The translations under genes and the position numbers were made by a program. The notes below the pieces were generated by a model. The model was not told the origin of the DNA and ran no database searches. It worked only from the letters and a program-made list of their open reading frames with translations. Source: Bacillota bacterium (lineage in GTDB: Bacteria; Bacillota; Clostridia; Lachnospirales; Bianqueaceae). From it: a stretch of 32,486 nt of DNA. The stretch is from positions 1-32,486 of the forward strand of contig JAGBND010000072.1 of the NCBI GenBank assembly GCA_017634575.1, read 5' to 3'. Positions 17,254 through 25,608 of this stretch are shown here, in pieces. The first letter of the stretch is position 1. Each line of letters starts with the position of its first letter.

Positions 17254-18273
17254 TTAGGACTTGCGAAATCTAAGCTGACCGCAGGCCGCATCAATTTCCC
17301 GTCCCATCTCCCGCCGCCTGCTGACAGGAATATGGTTATCTTCCAATACTTTCATAAACTGTCTGATTCGTTCCTCTGAGGGCCTTAAAAAGCCGCATTC
17401 GGGCACCGCGTTGACCGGTATCAGATTGACGTGGCAAAGCAGATCTTTAAGGCGATCTGTTAGCTCGGCTGCCTGCTGCGGGCTGTCGTTTACATGATCA
17501 ATCAAAAGGTATTCAAAGGTAATGCGCCGGTTGGTTTTTTCGATATAATAACGGCAGGCCTCCAGAAGCTCATCCATGGAAACCGCCCGGGCAATGCGCA
17601 TGATCTTCAGGCGGACCTCATCGTTTGGGGCATGCAGGGAAATGGCCAGTGTAACCGGCAGATCCTGATCGGCAAAATCGCGGATTTTATCGATCAGGCC
17701 GCAGGTGGAAACCGTCAGGTTCCGGTAGCTCAGCCCTTTTCCTTTTTCATCGTGCACCAGCCTGAGAAATCCCATGACTTCTTCGTAGTTGTCGAAGGGT
17801 TCCCCGCAGCCCATTACCACGATATGGGAAACCTTCACCTTCGCTTCCTGCTCCACTGTATAGACCTGAAGCAGCATTTCCGCTCTTGTCAGGTTCCGAT
17901 CAAGCCCCTTCAGGGTGGATGCGCAGAACCGGCATCCCATCCGGCAGCCGGCCTGGGATGAAATGCAAAGGGAATAGCCAAAGCGGTATTTCATCAGCAC
18001 GCATTCGATGGCTTTGCCGTCCGAAAGGCCTAAAAGGTATTTTTGGGTTCCGTCGGCGCTTTTTTGAACAGTCAGGATTGCAGCCTGATCGATCCCGTAG
18101 GCAAGCGCCAGCTTTTCCCGAAGCTTTTTGGGAACATTGGTCATTTCGTCAAAGGAAACGGCCCTTTTTCCATGCAGCCATGAAAAGAGCACCTGGGCGT
18201 AAAACGTTCGCTCGTCCCAGCCCTCCAGGACTTTTTTCCAGTCTGATACTGATAGAGACAATGCACTTTCCAT
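17254..18273 (-). CDS. rlmN: dual-specificity 23S rRNA/tRNA m2A methyltransferase RlmN
   Basis: Radical-SAM enzyme that methylates C2 of A2503 in 23S rRNA and A37 of some tRNAs. The 4Fe-4S motif CRMGCRFC is at 110-117, followed by GLDRNLTRAEMLLQV, VVMGCGEPFDNYEEV, ISLHAPNDEVR and the C-terminal methyl-carrying cysteine in IDAACGQLR (about residue 331). I choose ATG at 18273, preceded by AAGGA, giving 339 residues. The upstream ATG at 18306 overlaps rsmB but has no ribosome site, and the 361-codon reading would run 40 bases into rsmB. Confidence 0.95.
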   Translation of the reverse strand: MESALSLSVSDWKKVLEGWDERTFYAQVLFSWLHGKRAVSFDEMTNVPKKLREKLALAYGIDQAAILTVQKSADGTQKYLLGLSDGKAIECVLMKYRFGYSLCISSQAGCRMGCRFCASTLKGLDRNLTRAEMLLQVYTVEQEAKVKVSHIVVMGCGEPFDNYEEVMGFLRLVHDEKGKGLSYRNLTVSTCGLIDKIRDFADQDLPVTLAISLHAPNDEVRLKIMRIARAVSMDELLEACRYYIEKTNRRITFEYLLIDHVNDSPQQAAELTDRLKDLLCHVNLIPVNAVPECGFLRPSEERIRQFMKVLEDNHIPVSRRREMGREIDAACGQLRFRKS

Positions 18274-18298
18274 AGCCAAATCCTTGTCGTTTGTTACA

Positions 18299-19657
18299 TC
18301 ATTCATGTTTTCGAAATACGGAAATGAAAAAGCCTTCATGCCCGTTTTCTTCCGGCAGCAGCGTCAGGTGACGCTGAAACAGGCCGCAGTCTTCCGGAAG
18401 ATATGCCAAAAGATCTTCCTGGGCAAATTCGGGATGCCTTTGAAGAAAGGCAATCACCTGCTCCTGATTTTCTTCCGGCAGCAGCGTGCACGTGCTGTAG
18501 AGAAGGTATCCGCCCTTCTTAACCGCCAAGGCCGCCGCATCCAGCATTTTCTGCTGCAGCGCTGCAAGTTCCGGAATATCTTCCGGTTTTCTAAAATACA
18601 GAATATCCGGTTTGGTTCTCACAACGCCCAGACCGCTGCAGGGAGCATCCAGCAAAACAACCTCAAAGGCTTCCTTATCTTCCGGGTAGGCGATGGAAGC
18701 GTCTTTCACTTCCCCTACCAGGTTTTCAAGCTGTAACCTGCGGGCATTTTCCAGAATCAGCTCCACCCGGTGCGCATACAGATCTCGGCAGTAAACCATT
18801 CCGGAAGGGATGCCGCCCTTTCCCAGTCTGCCGGCTATCATGCCGGCTTTGCCTCCGGGAGCGCCGCACAGATCCACGATCCAGATCGGCTGGTCATAAG
18901 AAGCCCTTTTCAGCAGGGTTAAAAGCGCCTGACAGGCCGTCATGCTGCTTTCATCCTGAATATAAAGGCGGCCGCTCAAAAACGCCGGCCATTCGGTGAT
19001 CCCCTGGGCATGGGACAAATAGAAGGCATCCGGGCAAATTCTGCCGGCTCTTAAAGCCGTTTTTTCCTGAAGGGCCTCCAGCAGGGCCTTTTTCTCTTCT
19101 TCATTTTCCGCATCCAGACGGATGCAGACAGGCTTTCTGGTTTCAAAAATGCTCTCCAGCCATGCGCTTCTCTCCGCGCCATAGGCCTCTGTCAGCTTTT
19201 CCCGAATCCAGGAGGGAAGAATCTCGTGAAGGCAGACGCCTCCAAGCTGCTTTCTGTCAGCGGATGCTTCCAGGTCCCGCAGCAAATGCCGCAGCACGCC
19301 GTTTGCATAGCCGGAAAGAGACGCGCCTTTCGTTTTTTTCAGCGCGCTAACCGTTTCCGATACAGCTGCATAGGGCTTGATGCCATCCAAATATACCAGC
19401 TGGCAGATGCCGATTCTCAGCGCCGCCCTTACCTCTTTTTTGAGTTTTGCGCAGGGAACCTTTGAATAGGCGTCTATGAGACGGTCGATGGGCTGAAGAT
19501 GCACCATGGCAGCATAGCAGATGCCTGAGAGCAGCGCCTTGTCCTGCCCGGAAAGATCGCTGTTTTCCATGAGCTTTGAGAGGACAAGCTGTATATAGCC
19601 GCCCTCATCGGTGACTTTCATCAAGGCCTTCATGGCCGTTAACCGGAGATGGCTCAT
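18299..19657 (-). CDS. rsmB: 16S rRNA (cytosine(967)-C(5))-methyltransferase RsmB
   Basis: SAM-dependent m5C methyltransferase acting on 16S rRNA. The 452-residue protein has the N-terminal NusB-like RNA-binding domain (about 1-130: VTDEGGYIQLVLSKL, VRAALRIGICQLVYLDGI) and a C-terminal NOL1/NOP2/sun catalytic domain: YIQDESSMTACQAL, SAM motif VDLCGAPGGKAGMIAG, catalytic loop LLDAPCSGLGVVRTKPDI (proton-relay Cys) and the nucleophile Cys in LLYSTCTLLPEEN. It overlaps fmt by four bases (ATGA), and rlmN follows by 25 bases. Confidence 0.96.
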   Translation of the reverse strand: MSHLRLTAMKALMKVTDEGGYIQLVLSKLMENSDLSGQDKALLSGICYAAMVHLQPIDRLIDAYSKVPCAKLKKEVRAALRIGICQLVYLDGIKPYAAVSETVSALKKTKGASLSGYANGVLRHLLRDLEASADRKQLGGVCLHEILPSWIREKLTEAYGAERSAWLESIFETRKPVCIRLDAENEEEKKALLEALQEKTALRAGRICPDAFYLSHAQGITEWPAFLSGRLYIQDESSMTACQALLTLLKRASYDQPIWIVDLCGAPGGKAGMIAGRLGKGGIPSGMVYCRDLYAHRVELILENARRLQLENLVGEVKDASIAYPEDKEAFEVVLLDAPCSGLGVVRTKPDILYFRKPEDIPELAALQQKMLDAAALAVKKGGYLLYSTCTLLPEENQEQVIAFLQRHPEFAQEDLLAYLPEDCGLFQRHLTLLPEENGHEGFFISVFRKHE

Positions 19658-20631
19658 ACAGAAGAAACCGCATCAAAGGAAGCGGGAATGTTCCGCTGTC
19701 CCCTCAGAAAATCGGCGGCCGCCATCGGCTTCTTTCCCTGCAGCTGAAGGGAAAGAATCTGCAAAGCCTGATTTCCGCATCCTACCAGCAGCCTTGGCCT
19801 TTTGGCCGAAGCCGCCTCTATGTCTATTTCGCCGGGCTTCAGGCTCTGAAGCGTCTCGTCAGAAATGACTGCCGCTGAAAGAACCGAGAGCTTTTTGCCA
19901 TCCAGGAATGTATAGGCCTGGGGCCAGCTGTGAAAGCCTCTCACCCTGCAGTCTATGCTTCCGGCATCCATTTCCCAGTTAATCAGCCCGTCCTCTTTTG
20001 AAATCATCGGAGCGTAGGTAACCTGATTCTCGTCCTGCGGGACCGGGATAAGCTTTTCGCCGGAAAGGATTCGCTGAACAATCTGACAGATCAGATCAGC
20101 GCCCTCCTGCGAAAGCTTCCGGTAGAGGCTTTCTTCGGTATCGTCATCGCTGATGGGCACGGTTCTTTGATCCAGGATCGCTCCGGTATCCATGCCGGCA
20201 TCCATCTGCATGGCGGTGACGCCGGTAAGGGCATCCCCATTCGCAATGGCCCACTGGATTGGAGCTGCGCCTCTCAGCTTTGGCAGCAGGGAGGCATGCA
20301 TGTTAATACAGCCAAGCCGCGGAATGTCCAGAATTTCCTGTGAGAGAATCTGACCATAAGCGGTAACCAGCACCAGATCAGGGGCCAGCTCTTTCAAAAT
20401 CCGGACCCATTTTTCTCTTTTAATCCGTTTGGGCTGATAAACCGGAATGCCCTTTTCTTCCGCCAGTGCCTTAACCGGAGGCGGGGTAAGGATCTGCTTT
20501 CTTCCCACCGGCTTATCCGGCTGGGTAAAAACCCCGACAATCTCCACCGGAAGCGAAAGCAGCTTTTCCAGCCCTTCCCTGGCTATATCCGGTGTGCCCA
20601 TAAAGACAATTCTTAATCCCGTTTCACCCAT
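19654..20631 (-). CDS. fmt: methionyl-tRNA formyltransferase
   Basis: Formylates initiator Met-tRNA with 10-formyl-tetrahydrofolate, making fMet-tRNA for translation initiation. 325 residues in two domains: the formyltransferase core with RIVFMGTPDIAREGLEKLL, QPDKPVGR, INMHASLLPKLRGAAPIQWA (catalytic N110, H112) and MDAGMDTG (D148), then the C-terminal OB-fold that binds tRNA (about 210-310). ATG at 20631 follows AAGG and lies inside the end of def (19-base overlap), so the formylase and deformylase genes are coupled, as in most bacteria. Confidence 0.97.
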   Translation of the reverse strand: MGETGLRIVFMGTPDIAREGLEKLLSLPVEIVGVFTQPDKPVGRKQILTPPPVKALAEEKGIPVYQPKRIKREKWVRILKELAPDLVLVTAYGQILSQEILDIPRLGCINMHASLLPKLRGAAPIQWAIANGDALTGVTAMQMDAGMDTGAILDQRTVPISDDDTEESLYRKLSQEGADLICQIVQRILSGEKLIPVPQDENQVTYAPMISKEDGLINWEMDAGSIDCRVRGFHSWPQAYTFLDGKKLSVLSAAVISDETLQSLKPGEIDIEAASAKRPRLLVGCGNQALQILSLQLQGKKPMAAADFLRGQRNIPASFDAVSSV

Positions 20632-21074
20632 TCTTCAACCTTGTCGACATAAACCTTTCCGCGAAGATGATCGATCTCGTGGCAAAAAGCTCTGGCAAGG
20701 AGTCCTTCGCCTGTTCTTTCAAACCACTCGCCGTTCTCGTCCATGGCCCGGACTGTCACCCTATAGGGTCTGGTCACAATTCCCTGCTGTCCAGGGAAGC
20801 TGAGGCAGCCTTCGGGCCCCCGCTGCTGTCCCTCCTGGAAGATAATCTCCGGATTGATCAGCACCATCTTCTCGTTTTCTTCACCGGTATCAATCACAAC
20901 CACCTGCTTGAGCACGCCCACCTGCGGGGCCGCCAGACCAACGCCTTCTGCATCGTACATGGTTTCAAACATATCCTCAATCAGAATCTTGGTCCGGTTG
21001 TCAACGGTCTCAACCTTCCGCGCTTCTTTTCTGAGAATCGGGTCATCATCAATACGAATATTTCTCAGTGCCAT
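20613..21074 (-). CDS. def: peptide deformylase
   Basis: Metalloenzyme that removes the formyl group from nascent proteins. With the start at ATG 21074 (AAGGAG ten bases upstream) it has 153 residues and begins MALRNIRIDDDPILRK. All three signature motifs are intact: GVGLAAPQ (44-51), EGCLSFP (88-94, metal-ligand C90) and HEIDH (132-136). A longer reading frame would add 15 residues from inside the priA-def gap and is not supported. It lies 22 bases after priA and overlaps fmt. Confidence 0.97.
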   Translation of the reverse strand: MALRNIRIDDDPILRKEARKVETVDNRTKILIEDMFETMYDAEGVGLAAPQVGVLKQVVVIDTGEENEKMVLINPEIIFQEGQQRGPEGCLSFPGQQGIVTRPYRVTVRAMDENGEWFERTGEGLLARAFCHEIDHLRGKVYVDKVEEWVKRD

Positions 21075-21096
21075 GAATCTATAACTCCTTAAAAAC

Positions 21097-23247
21097 TTAA
21101 ATAATTGCCATCGGATCAATATCCGCCTGAAGCGTGATAGCGAGGCTCAGCGGCTCTTCGCTCTGAAACTTGCGCACGATATATTCGGAAAAGGCTCTCA
21201 GCCTTTGCTCCTCGGGACATTTTACGAGTATTTTCCAGCGAAAAACATTGTTGATCCGTTTCAGCTGCGCCGGCGACGGCCCAAGGATTTCAAACGGCCT
21301 TATTTTGGCATAGGGCTCCATCATGGCAAGCAGCCTTTCAGCGCAAAGCCTGGATTTTTCCTCGTCCTTTCCCATAACCACAATCTGCGCCAGATGGGTA
21401 AAGGGCGGACACTCCATCAGCTTTCTCGCCGCAATTTCATTTTGGTAAAAGCCGGGATAGTCCTGATCTTTCGCCTTCTTCAGGCAATAATGCTCTGGGG
21501 AAAAAGTCTGAATCAGCACCTCTCCCGGAGACTTGGCCCGTCCTGCCCTTCCGGCCACCTGCACCAACAGCTGAAAGGTACGCTCCGTGCTGTGAAAATC
21601 CGCGTTATACAGGGTCATATCCGCCGCGATCACCCCCACCAGGGTAACCTTCGGAAAATCAAAGCCCTTGGACACCATCTGGGTTCCGATCAGAATGTCT
21701 CCCTCTCCCTTTCGGAAGGTTTCATAAACCTGCTGATAGTCTTCCCGTTTCTTCATGGTGCCCATGTCCATCCGCAGAATGCGGGCATCCGGAAACAGCC
21801 GGGCTGCTTCCTCCTCCACCTTTTCGGTTCCGACGCCGAACTGCCTGATGTGCATGGAATGACAGTTCGGACAAATCCTGGGGGGTGAAACCACCTTGCC
21901 GCAATGATGGCAGATCAGGCTGTCCTTTTCTTTGTGATAGGTATAGGGCAGATAGCACCGGGGACATTTCAGCACAAAGCCGCAGCTGCGGCAGTTCATA
22001 AAGGTGGAATAGCCCTTGCGGTTGAGGAACAGAATCGTCTGCTCCCCCCGATCCAGGCGTTTCTTCATGCCCTCCACCAGCCTGGCGCTGAAAATTCCCA
22101 TATTTCCGGACTGCATTTCGGCCCGCATATCCACCAGACTGGTCTCAGGCAGAGATGCGCCGCTGATCGCTCTTTTATCCAGCGTCAGCAGACGGATTTC
22201 TCCCTGTTTTGCCCGGTAATAGCTCTCCAGCGATGGGGTGGCGGAGCCCAGCACCAGTGGTATCTGCTTCTTTTTGCAGATCATCTCGGCGACCTGCCTT
22301 GCATGGTAATGGGGAGCCATCTGCTCTGAGCGGTAGGAGCTCTCGTGTTCCTCATCCAGGATCACCAGTCCCAGATCCGGCATGGGCATGAAAAGCGCCG
22401 AGCGCGGGCCTATCATGACCCGGGCTTTTCCGCTTCTGGCCTGATGCCAGACAAGGGAGCGCTGTTTGTCCGTGAGACGGCTGTGGGTAATGCAGATTTC
22501 TCCGGCAAAACGCCTTTCAAAAACAGCCATCAGCTGCGGCGTCAGGCTGATTTCAGGGACCAGCAGGATGCAGGTTTTCTGCGCCTTCAGCGCCTCTTTG
22601 ATGCAGCGCATATAGACTTCGGTTTTGCCGCTTCCGGTGATTCCGTAGAGAAGAAATTCCTCGAAAGCGCCTTTTTCCATGCTCTCATGGATGCTGGTAA
22701 AGGCATCCAGCTGCTGCTGGTTAAGCGGCAGATCCTCTTCTTTAGCCTGATGAGCGCCCTGTTCCGGGAAATTTTCCTGAGCAGACTCCGCTGTCGCAGA
22801 CTCCGCTGACGCGGAGGAAACAAAACCAGCCGGAATAACTTCCGGCGGAGCGTTTTCTTTTTTGGAACGGCGATCTTTGGGTTCTTTTAAGGCCTTTCCC
22901 GGCTGTTTCGGCAAAAACAGAGACAGACAGCTGGATAAAGGAGCCATATAGCAGGATGCCATTTCCCTGGCCAGCTCTATGTCTTCTTCTCTCAGAAAAA
23001 CCTCTTCGCTGACGAGCCTGATAACCGTTTTCAGCTTATCAAGGCTATCCTTTACATCTTCGGGGGGCTCTGTTTGGATTTCCAGCACATATCCCCGTTT
23101 CGGTTTATCTCCGATCCCAAAGGGAACCTCCACCAGATGTCCGATCCGCAGCGTACCGGCAAGCGTGTCCGGAACCACATAGGTATATACCCTGTCCACC
23201 TTCTGATGATGGACATCGATCGCTATACTGGCGTAACGGGATTCCAT
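21097..23247 (-). CDS. priA: primosomal protein N' (replication restart helicase PriA)
   Basis: 3'-to-5' DNA helicase that reloads the replisome at stalled forks. The 716-residue protein has an N-terminal 3'-DNA-binding domain (about 1-110: YTYVVPDTL, GHLVEVPFG), a low-complexity linker with short Ser/Ala/Glu repeats (about 140-170), the helicase core with Walker A LLYGITGSGKTEVY, DEEH in LVILDEEHESSYR and GSATPSLES, the zinc domain CRSCGFVLKCPRC with CHHCG and CPNC, and a C-terminal GRAGRAKSPGEVLIQT region. The ATG at 23247 shares one base with the rpoZ stop (TGATG), indicating translational coupling; no strong ribosome site precedes it. Confidence 0.96.
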   Translation of the reverse strand: MESRYASIAIDVHHQKVDRVYTYVVPDTLAGTLRIGHLVEVPFGIGDKPKRGYVLEIQTEPPEDVKDSLDKLKTVIRLVSEEVFLREEDIELAREMASCYMAPLSSCLSLFLPKQPGKALKEPKDRRSKKENAPPEVIPAGFVSSASAESATAESAQENFPEQGAHQAKEEDLPLNQQQLDAFTSIHESMEKGAFEEFLLYGITGSGKTEVYMRCIKEALKAQKTCILLVPEISLTPQLMAVFERRFAGEICITHSRLTDKQRSLVWHQARSGKARVMIGPRSALFMPMPDLGLVILDEEHESSYRSEQMAPHYHARQVAEMICKKKQIPLVLGSATPSLESYYRAKQGEIRLLTLDKRAISGASLPETSLVDMRAEMQSGNMGIFSARLVEGMKKRLDRGEQTILFLNRKGYSTFMNCRSCGFVLKCPRCYLPYTYHKEKDSLICHHCGKVVSPPRICPNCHSMHIRQFGVGTEKVEEEAARLFPDARILRMDMGTMKKREDYQQVYETFRKGEGDILIGTQMVSKGFDFPKVTLVGVIAADMTLYNADFHSTERTFQLLVQVAGRAGRAKSPGEVLIQTFSPEHYCLKKAKDQDYPGFYQNEIAARKLMECPPFTHLAQIVVMGKDEEKSRLCAERLLAMMEPYAKIRPFEILGPSPAQLKRINNVFRWKILVKCPEEQRLRAFSEYIVRKFQSEEPLSLAITLQADIDPMAII

Positions 23248-23633
23248 CAAGAGAGCGGGATCTCTTCCGCATCCGCAGATGCATCTTCAAAAGCGTCTTC
23301 TTCGATATCTTCCGCAGAATCGGCATCTTCTTCGGCATCGGCAGCCTCAGTCAGCGCCTCCTCCTCGGATGCCTCGTCCTCGGTTTCTTCTTCGTAAACG
23401 GGCTCTTCAATAACGATGCCCAGTTTTTCTTTATCCATTTCTTTGACTGCCAGTGACAGGGGGCGGCCATCCTGGTCGTCGCTTACCATCAGCTCATCGC
23501 CATCCACCAGGTCTCTCGCCCGCTTGGCAACGGCCATAACCAGGGTATAGCGGCTGTCTATTTTGGGCTCGCCCATTTGTTCATTGACATGGTTAACATG
23601 ATCAATCAGTTCCATATAAGAAGGATGCAGCAT
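23247..23633 (-). CDS. rpoZ: RNA polymerase omega subunit with acidic tail
   Basis: Omega helps assemble and stabilise RNA polymerase. The first 75 residues carry the family core (MLHPSYMELIDHVN, KIDSRYTLVMAVAKRARDLVD, the last with the conserved R-A-R). The last 50 residues are an extension of almost pure Glu/Asp/Ala (VYEEETEDEASEEEALTEAA and on), making the protein 128 residues against 65-90 for most omegas. Start ATG at 23633 with GAGGAG upstream. It heads the ten-gene run to rpe and has a clear promoter embedded in the end of gmk. Confidence 0.93.
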   Translation of the reverse strand: MLHPSYMELIDHVNHVNEQMGEPKIDSRYTLVMAVAKRARDLVDGDELMVSDDQDGRPLSLAVKEMDKEKLGIVIEEPVYEEETEDEASEEEALTEAADAEEDADSAEDIEEDAFEDASADAEEIPLS

Positions 23634-23696
23634 AATGATTGATTCTCCTCTCGGTTAGTAGGAAATTGCTACTTATATATTCTTAAGCGCATACAT

Positions 23697-23737
23697 AGTC
23701 AGCCTGTAAGTATACCACAAACAGCTGACTATTTCAA
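23697..23737 (-). promoter_or_regulatory. rpoZ operon promoter with overlapping palindrome
   Basis: On the minus strand TTGAAA (23737-23732), 17-base spacer, TATACT (23714-23709). The -35 overlaps the last codons and stop of gmk. An inverted repeat, AGTCAGC (23697-23703) and GCTGACT (23724-23730), with further CTGT/ACAG flanks, straddles the -10 and spacer and is placed like an operator. Confidence 0.75.
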
Positions 23738-24331
23738 GTCATCTAATAGCTTACTGTGCTTTGGACTGATGCCGGTTCTGGTCTGGATAATCCGGTGAAG
23801 CTCTTCCACGCAGGCATCAATGTTTTCGTTGACAATCAGAAAATCATATTCCCTGGCCTTAAAGGTTTCTTCTTCAGCCGCCTTTTTCAGGCGTTTTTCG
23901 ATCTTATCTTCCGATTCGGTTCCCCGGCCCACCAGGCGGCGTTTCAGCTCGTCCATGCTGGGCGGAAGCATATAAATCAGCAGGGCATCCTCCACCTGCT
24001 TTCTCACCTTAAAAGCGCCTTCCGCTTCAATTTCCAGAATCACATCTTTTCCCTCTGCCAGGGCGTCCATGACAAAGCTTTTCGGCGTGCCATAGTAGTT
24101 GCCCACATAGGATGCCCATTCAAAAAAGTCATCGTCCTGAATCTTTTTCTCGAAGGCTTCCTTTGTCAGGAAGTGATAAGAAACGCCATCGATCTCGCCT
24201 TCACGGGGGGCCCGGGTTGTGGCCGAGATGGAGAGCGCATAGGGATATTTTTCCAACAATTTCTTGACAACAGTGCCCTTTCCGACGCCTGAAAAGCCGG
24301 AAATGACTGCCAGAGTTCCTTTTCTTTGCAT
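23729..24331 (-). CDS. gmk: guanylate kinase
   Basis: Phosphorylates GMP to GDP with ATP, essential for guanine nucleotide and (p)ppGpp pools. 200 residues, typical length. Walker A SGFSGVGKGTVVKKL at 11-25, GMP-binding SATTRAPREGEIDGVSYHFL, the EWASYVGNYYGTP segment, DVILEIEAEGAFKVRKQ and the lid RLVGRGTESEDKIEKRLK. ATG at 24331 with AAAGGA upstream. It follows remA by 12 bases in the conserved yicC-remA-gmk-rpoZ order. Confidence 0.97.
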   Translation of the reverse strand: MQRKGTLAVISGFSGVGKGTVVKKLLEKYPYALSISATTRAPREGEIDGVSYHFLTKEAFEKKIQDDDFFEWASYVGNYYGTPKSFVMDALAEGKDVILEIEAEGAFKVRKQVEDALLIYMLPPSMDELKRRLVGRGTESEDKIEKRLKKAAEEETFKAREYDFLIVNENIDACVEELHRIIQTRTGISPKHSKLLDDLK

Positions 24332-24343
24332 ATATATCCTTTC

Positions 24344-24580
24344 TTAGCCGTTCAGCCGCTCGGCCATGGTATCGGCGCCGATGGCGCAGATCATAATCCA
24401 GCCGTTTTCCAAATATAAAACGGCCCTGATTTTTCGTCCGTAGGTGGCGTCAATCAGCACAGAGGCCTCTTTGGCTTCCTGAATTCTGCGCCTTACAGGG
24501 GCGGAGTCCGGCTGAAGAATCGCTGTTATTTTTTCGGCATCCACAAAGCTGCCGAAACCGGCGCTGACAAATTTACTCAA
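24344..24580 (-). CDS. remA: RemA family DNA-binding regulator (YlzA, DUF370)
   Basis: Small oligomeric DNA-binding protein; the Bacillus homologue activates biofilm-matrix and osmoprotection genes by wrapping DNA. The core FVSAGFGSFVDAEKITAILQ, then PDSAPVRRRIQEAKEASVLI and DATYGRKIRAVLYLENG, is diagnostic. I choose TTG at 24580, giving 78 residues that begin SKFVSAGFG like other RemA proteins. This start overlaps the yicC stop by eight bases (TTGAGTAA), so translation is probably coupled; a longer frame would run 44 bases into yicC with no homology. Confidence 0.9.
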   Translation of the reverse strand: MSKFVSAGFGSFVDAEKITAILQPDSAPVRRRIQEAKEASVLIDATYGRKIRAVLYLENGWIMICAIGADTMAERLNG

Positions 24581-25457
24581 TGTTCTGCACCTGTTCCCTG
24601 ATTTTCTCAATGACATTTTTCATGGCCAAGGCAGCCTGGGTAATCTGAAGGTCACTGGATTTGGAGGCGATGGTGTTGGTTTCCCGGTTCAGCTCCTGGG
24701 TAAGGAAATCCAGCTGACGGCCCACCGGCTCGTTTTTCTCGATCAGCTTCCGGTACTGCGTGATATGGCTCTCCAACCTGGTCAGCTCCTCGTCAATGGC
24801 GCAGCGGTCAGCGAAAATCGCGATTTCCGTCTCCAGTCTGCCTTCATCCAGGGACGGGGTGATGGAAGGATCCAGATAATCCCGCAGCTTTTCATGCAGC
24901 TTCTCTCTGTACAGTTCCACAACCAGCGGGGCTCTTTCGGCGATCTTTTCCCGAAGGCAGGAAAGCTCATCCAGTTTTCCGGCAAGGTCCTTTTTCAGGT
25001 TCTCCCCTTCCTTTTCCCGCATGGCCACCAGGCCGCCAAGAGCCTGCGTCAAGGCTTCCATCAGCACCGGCTGCAGCATTTCAAGATCTGTCTGGTTATC
25101 CTCGCTGCTGATCACATCCGGTAAGGAAAGGATATGCGAAAGCTTCAGATCGTCTTCCAGGCCGTATTTGGCGCCGCACGCGCGAAGCGCGCTCAGGTAT
25201 TCTTCAAGCCTTCCTTCCCCGAGCCAGATTTTTCCCTGGTCGTTTGAATGATTCGTATAGGAGACAAAAACATCCACCTTGCCCCGAGCAAGCTTTTTCT
25301 TTACCATGCTGCGGACTTCCTGCTCCAAAGCGCCCAGCCTGTGCGGAATTCTCACGCCGGTTTCCAGATAACGGTGGTTCACCGACTTGACTTCAACCGA
25401 AAAGCTGTGGCCTTCCTTCTCGCATTCGCCGCGCCCAAAACCTGTCATGCTGTACAT
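24573..25457 (-). CDS. yicC: YicC/YloC family endoribonuclease
   Basis: Endoribonuclease of the YicC family, implicated in RNA turnover. 294 residues, typical length. Diagnostic ends: MYSMTGFGRGECEKEG at the N-terminus with SVEVKSVNHRYLE, and the C-terminal GRQLDFLTQELNRETNTIAS KSSDLQITQAALAMKNVIEK region (DUF1732), which holds the acidic residues thought to bind metal. Start ATG at 25457 with AAGGAG. First gene of yicC-remA-gmk, divergent from the FAD oxidoreductase gene. Confidence 0.95.
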   Translation of the reverse strand: MYSMTGFGRGECEKEGHSFSVEVKSVNHRYLETGVRIPHRLGALEQEVRSMVKKKLARGKVDVFVSYTNHSNDQGKIWLGEGRLEEYLSALRACGAKYGLEDDLKLSHILSLPDVISSEDNQTDLEMLQPVLMEALTQALGGLVAMREKEGENLKKDLAGKLDELSCLREKIAERAPLVVELYREKLHEKLRDYLDPSITPSLDEGRLETEIAIFADRCAIDEELTRLESHITQYRKLIEKNEPVGRQLDFLTQELNRETNTIASKSSDLQITQAALAMKNVIEKIREQVQNIE

Positions 25458-25505
25458 TCAAAATACTCCTTGTTCATTGTCGTTGGTAGAATGGCTGTTC
25501 TTATA

Positions 25506-25535
25506 ATTTTATCATATCTCCCCTTTATTTGTAAA
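25506..25535 (-). promoter_or_regulatory. probable yicC operon promoter
   Basis: On the minus strand TTTACA (25535-25530) and TAAAAT (25511-25506) with an 18-base spacer, 49 bases before the yicC start. On the plus strand a TATACT at 25547-25552 may be the -10 of the divergent FAD gene, with only a weak TTTATT -35; the two promoters would be back to back. Confidence 0.45.
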
Positions 25536-25608
25536 GAAAATAGGGTTATACTATTCCTTTGTAGTTAATCTATGTTCACACCCTGAGATCAGAGAGGAAT
25601 GGATAGAT

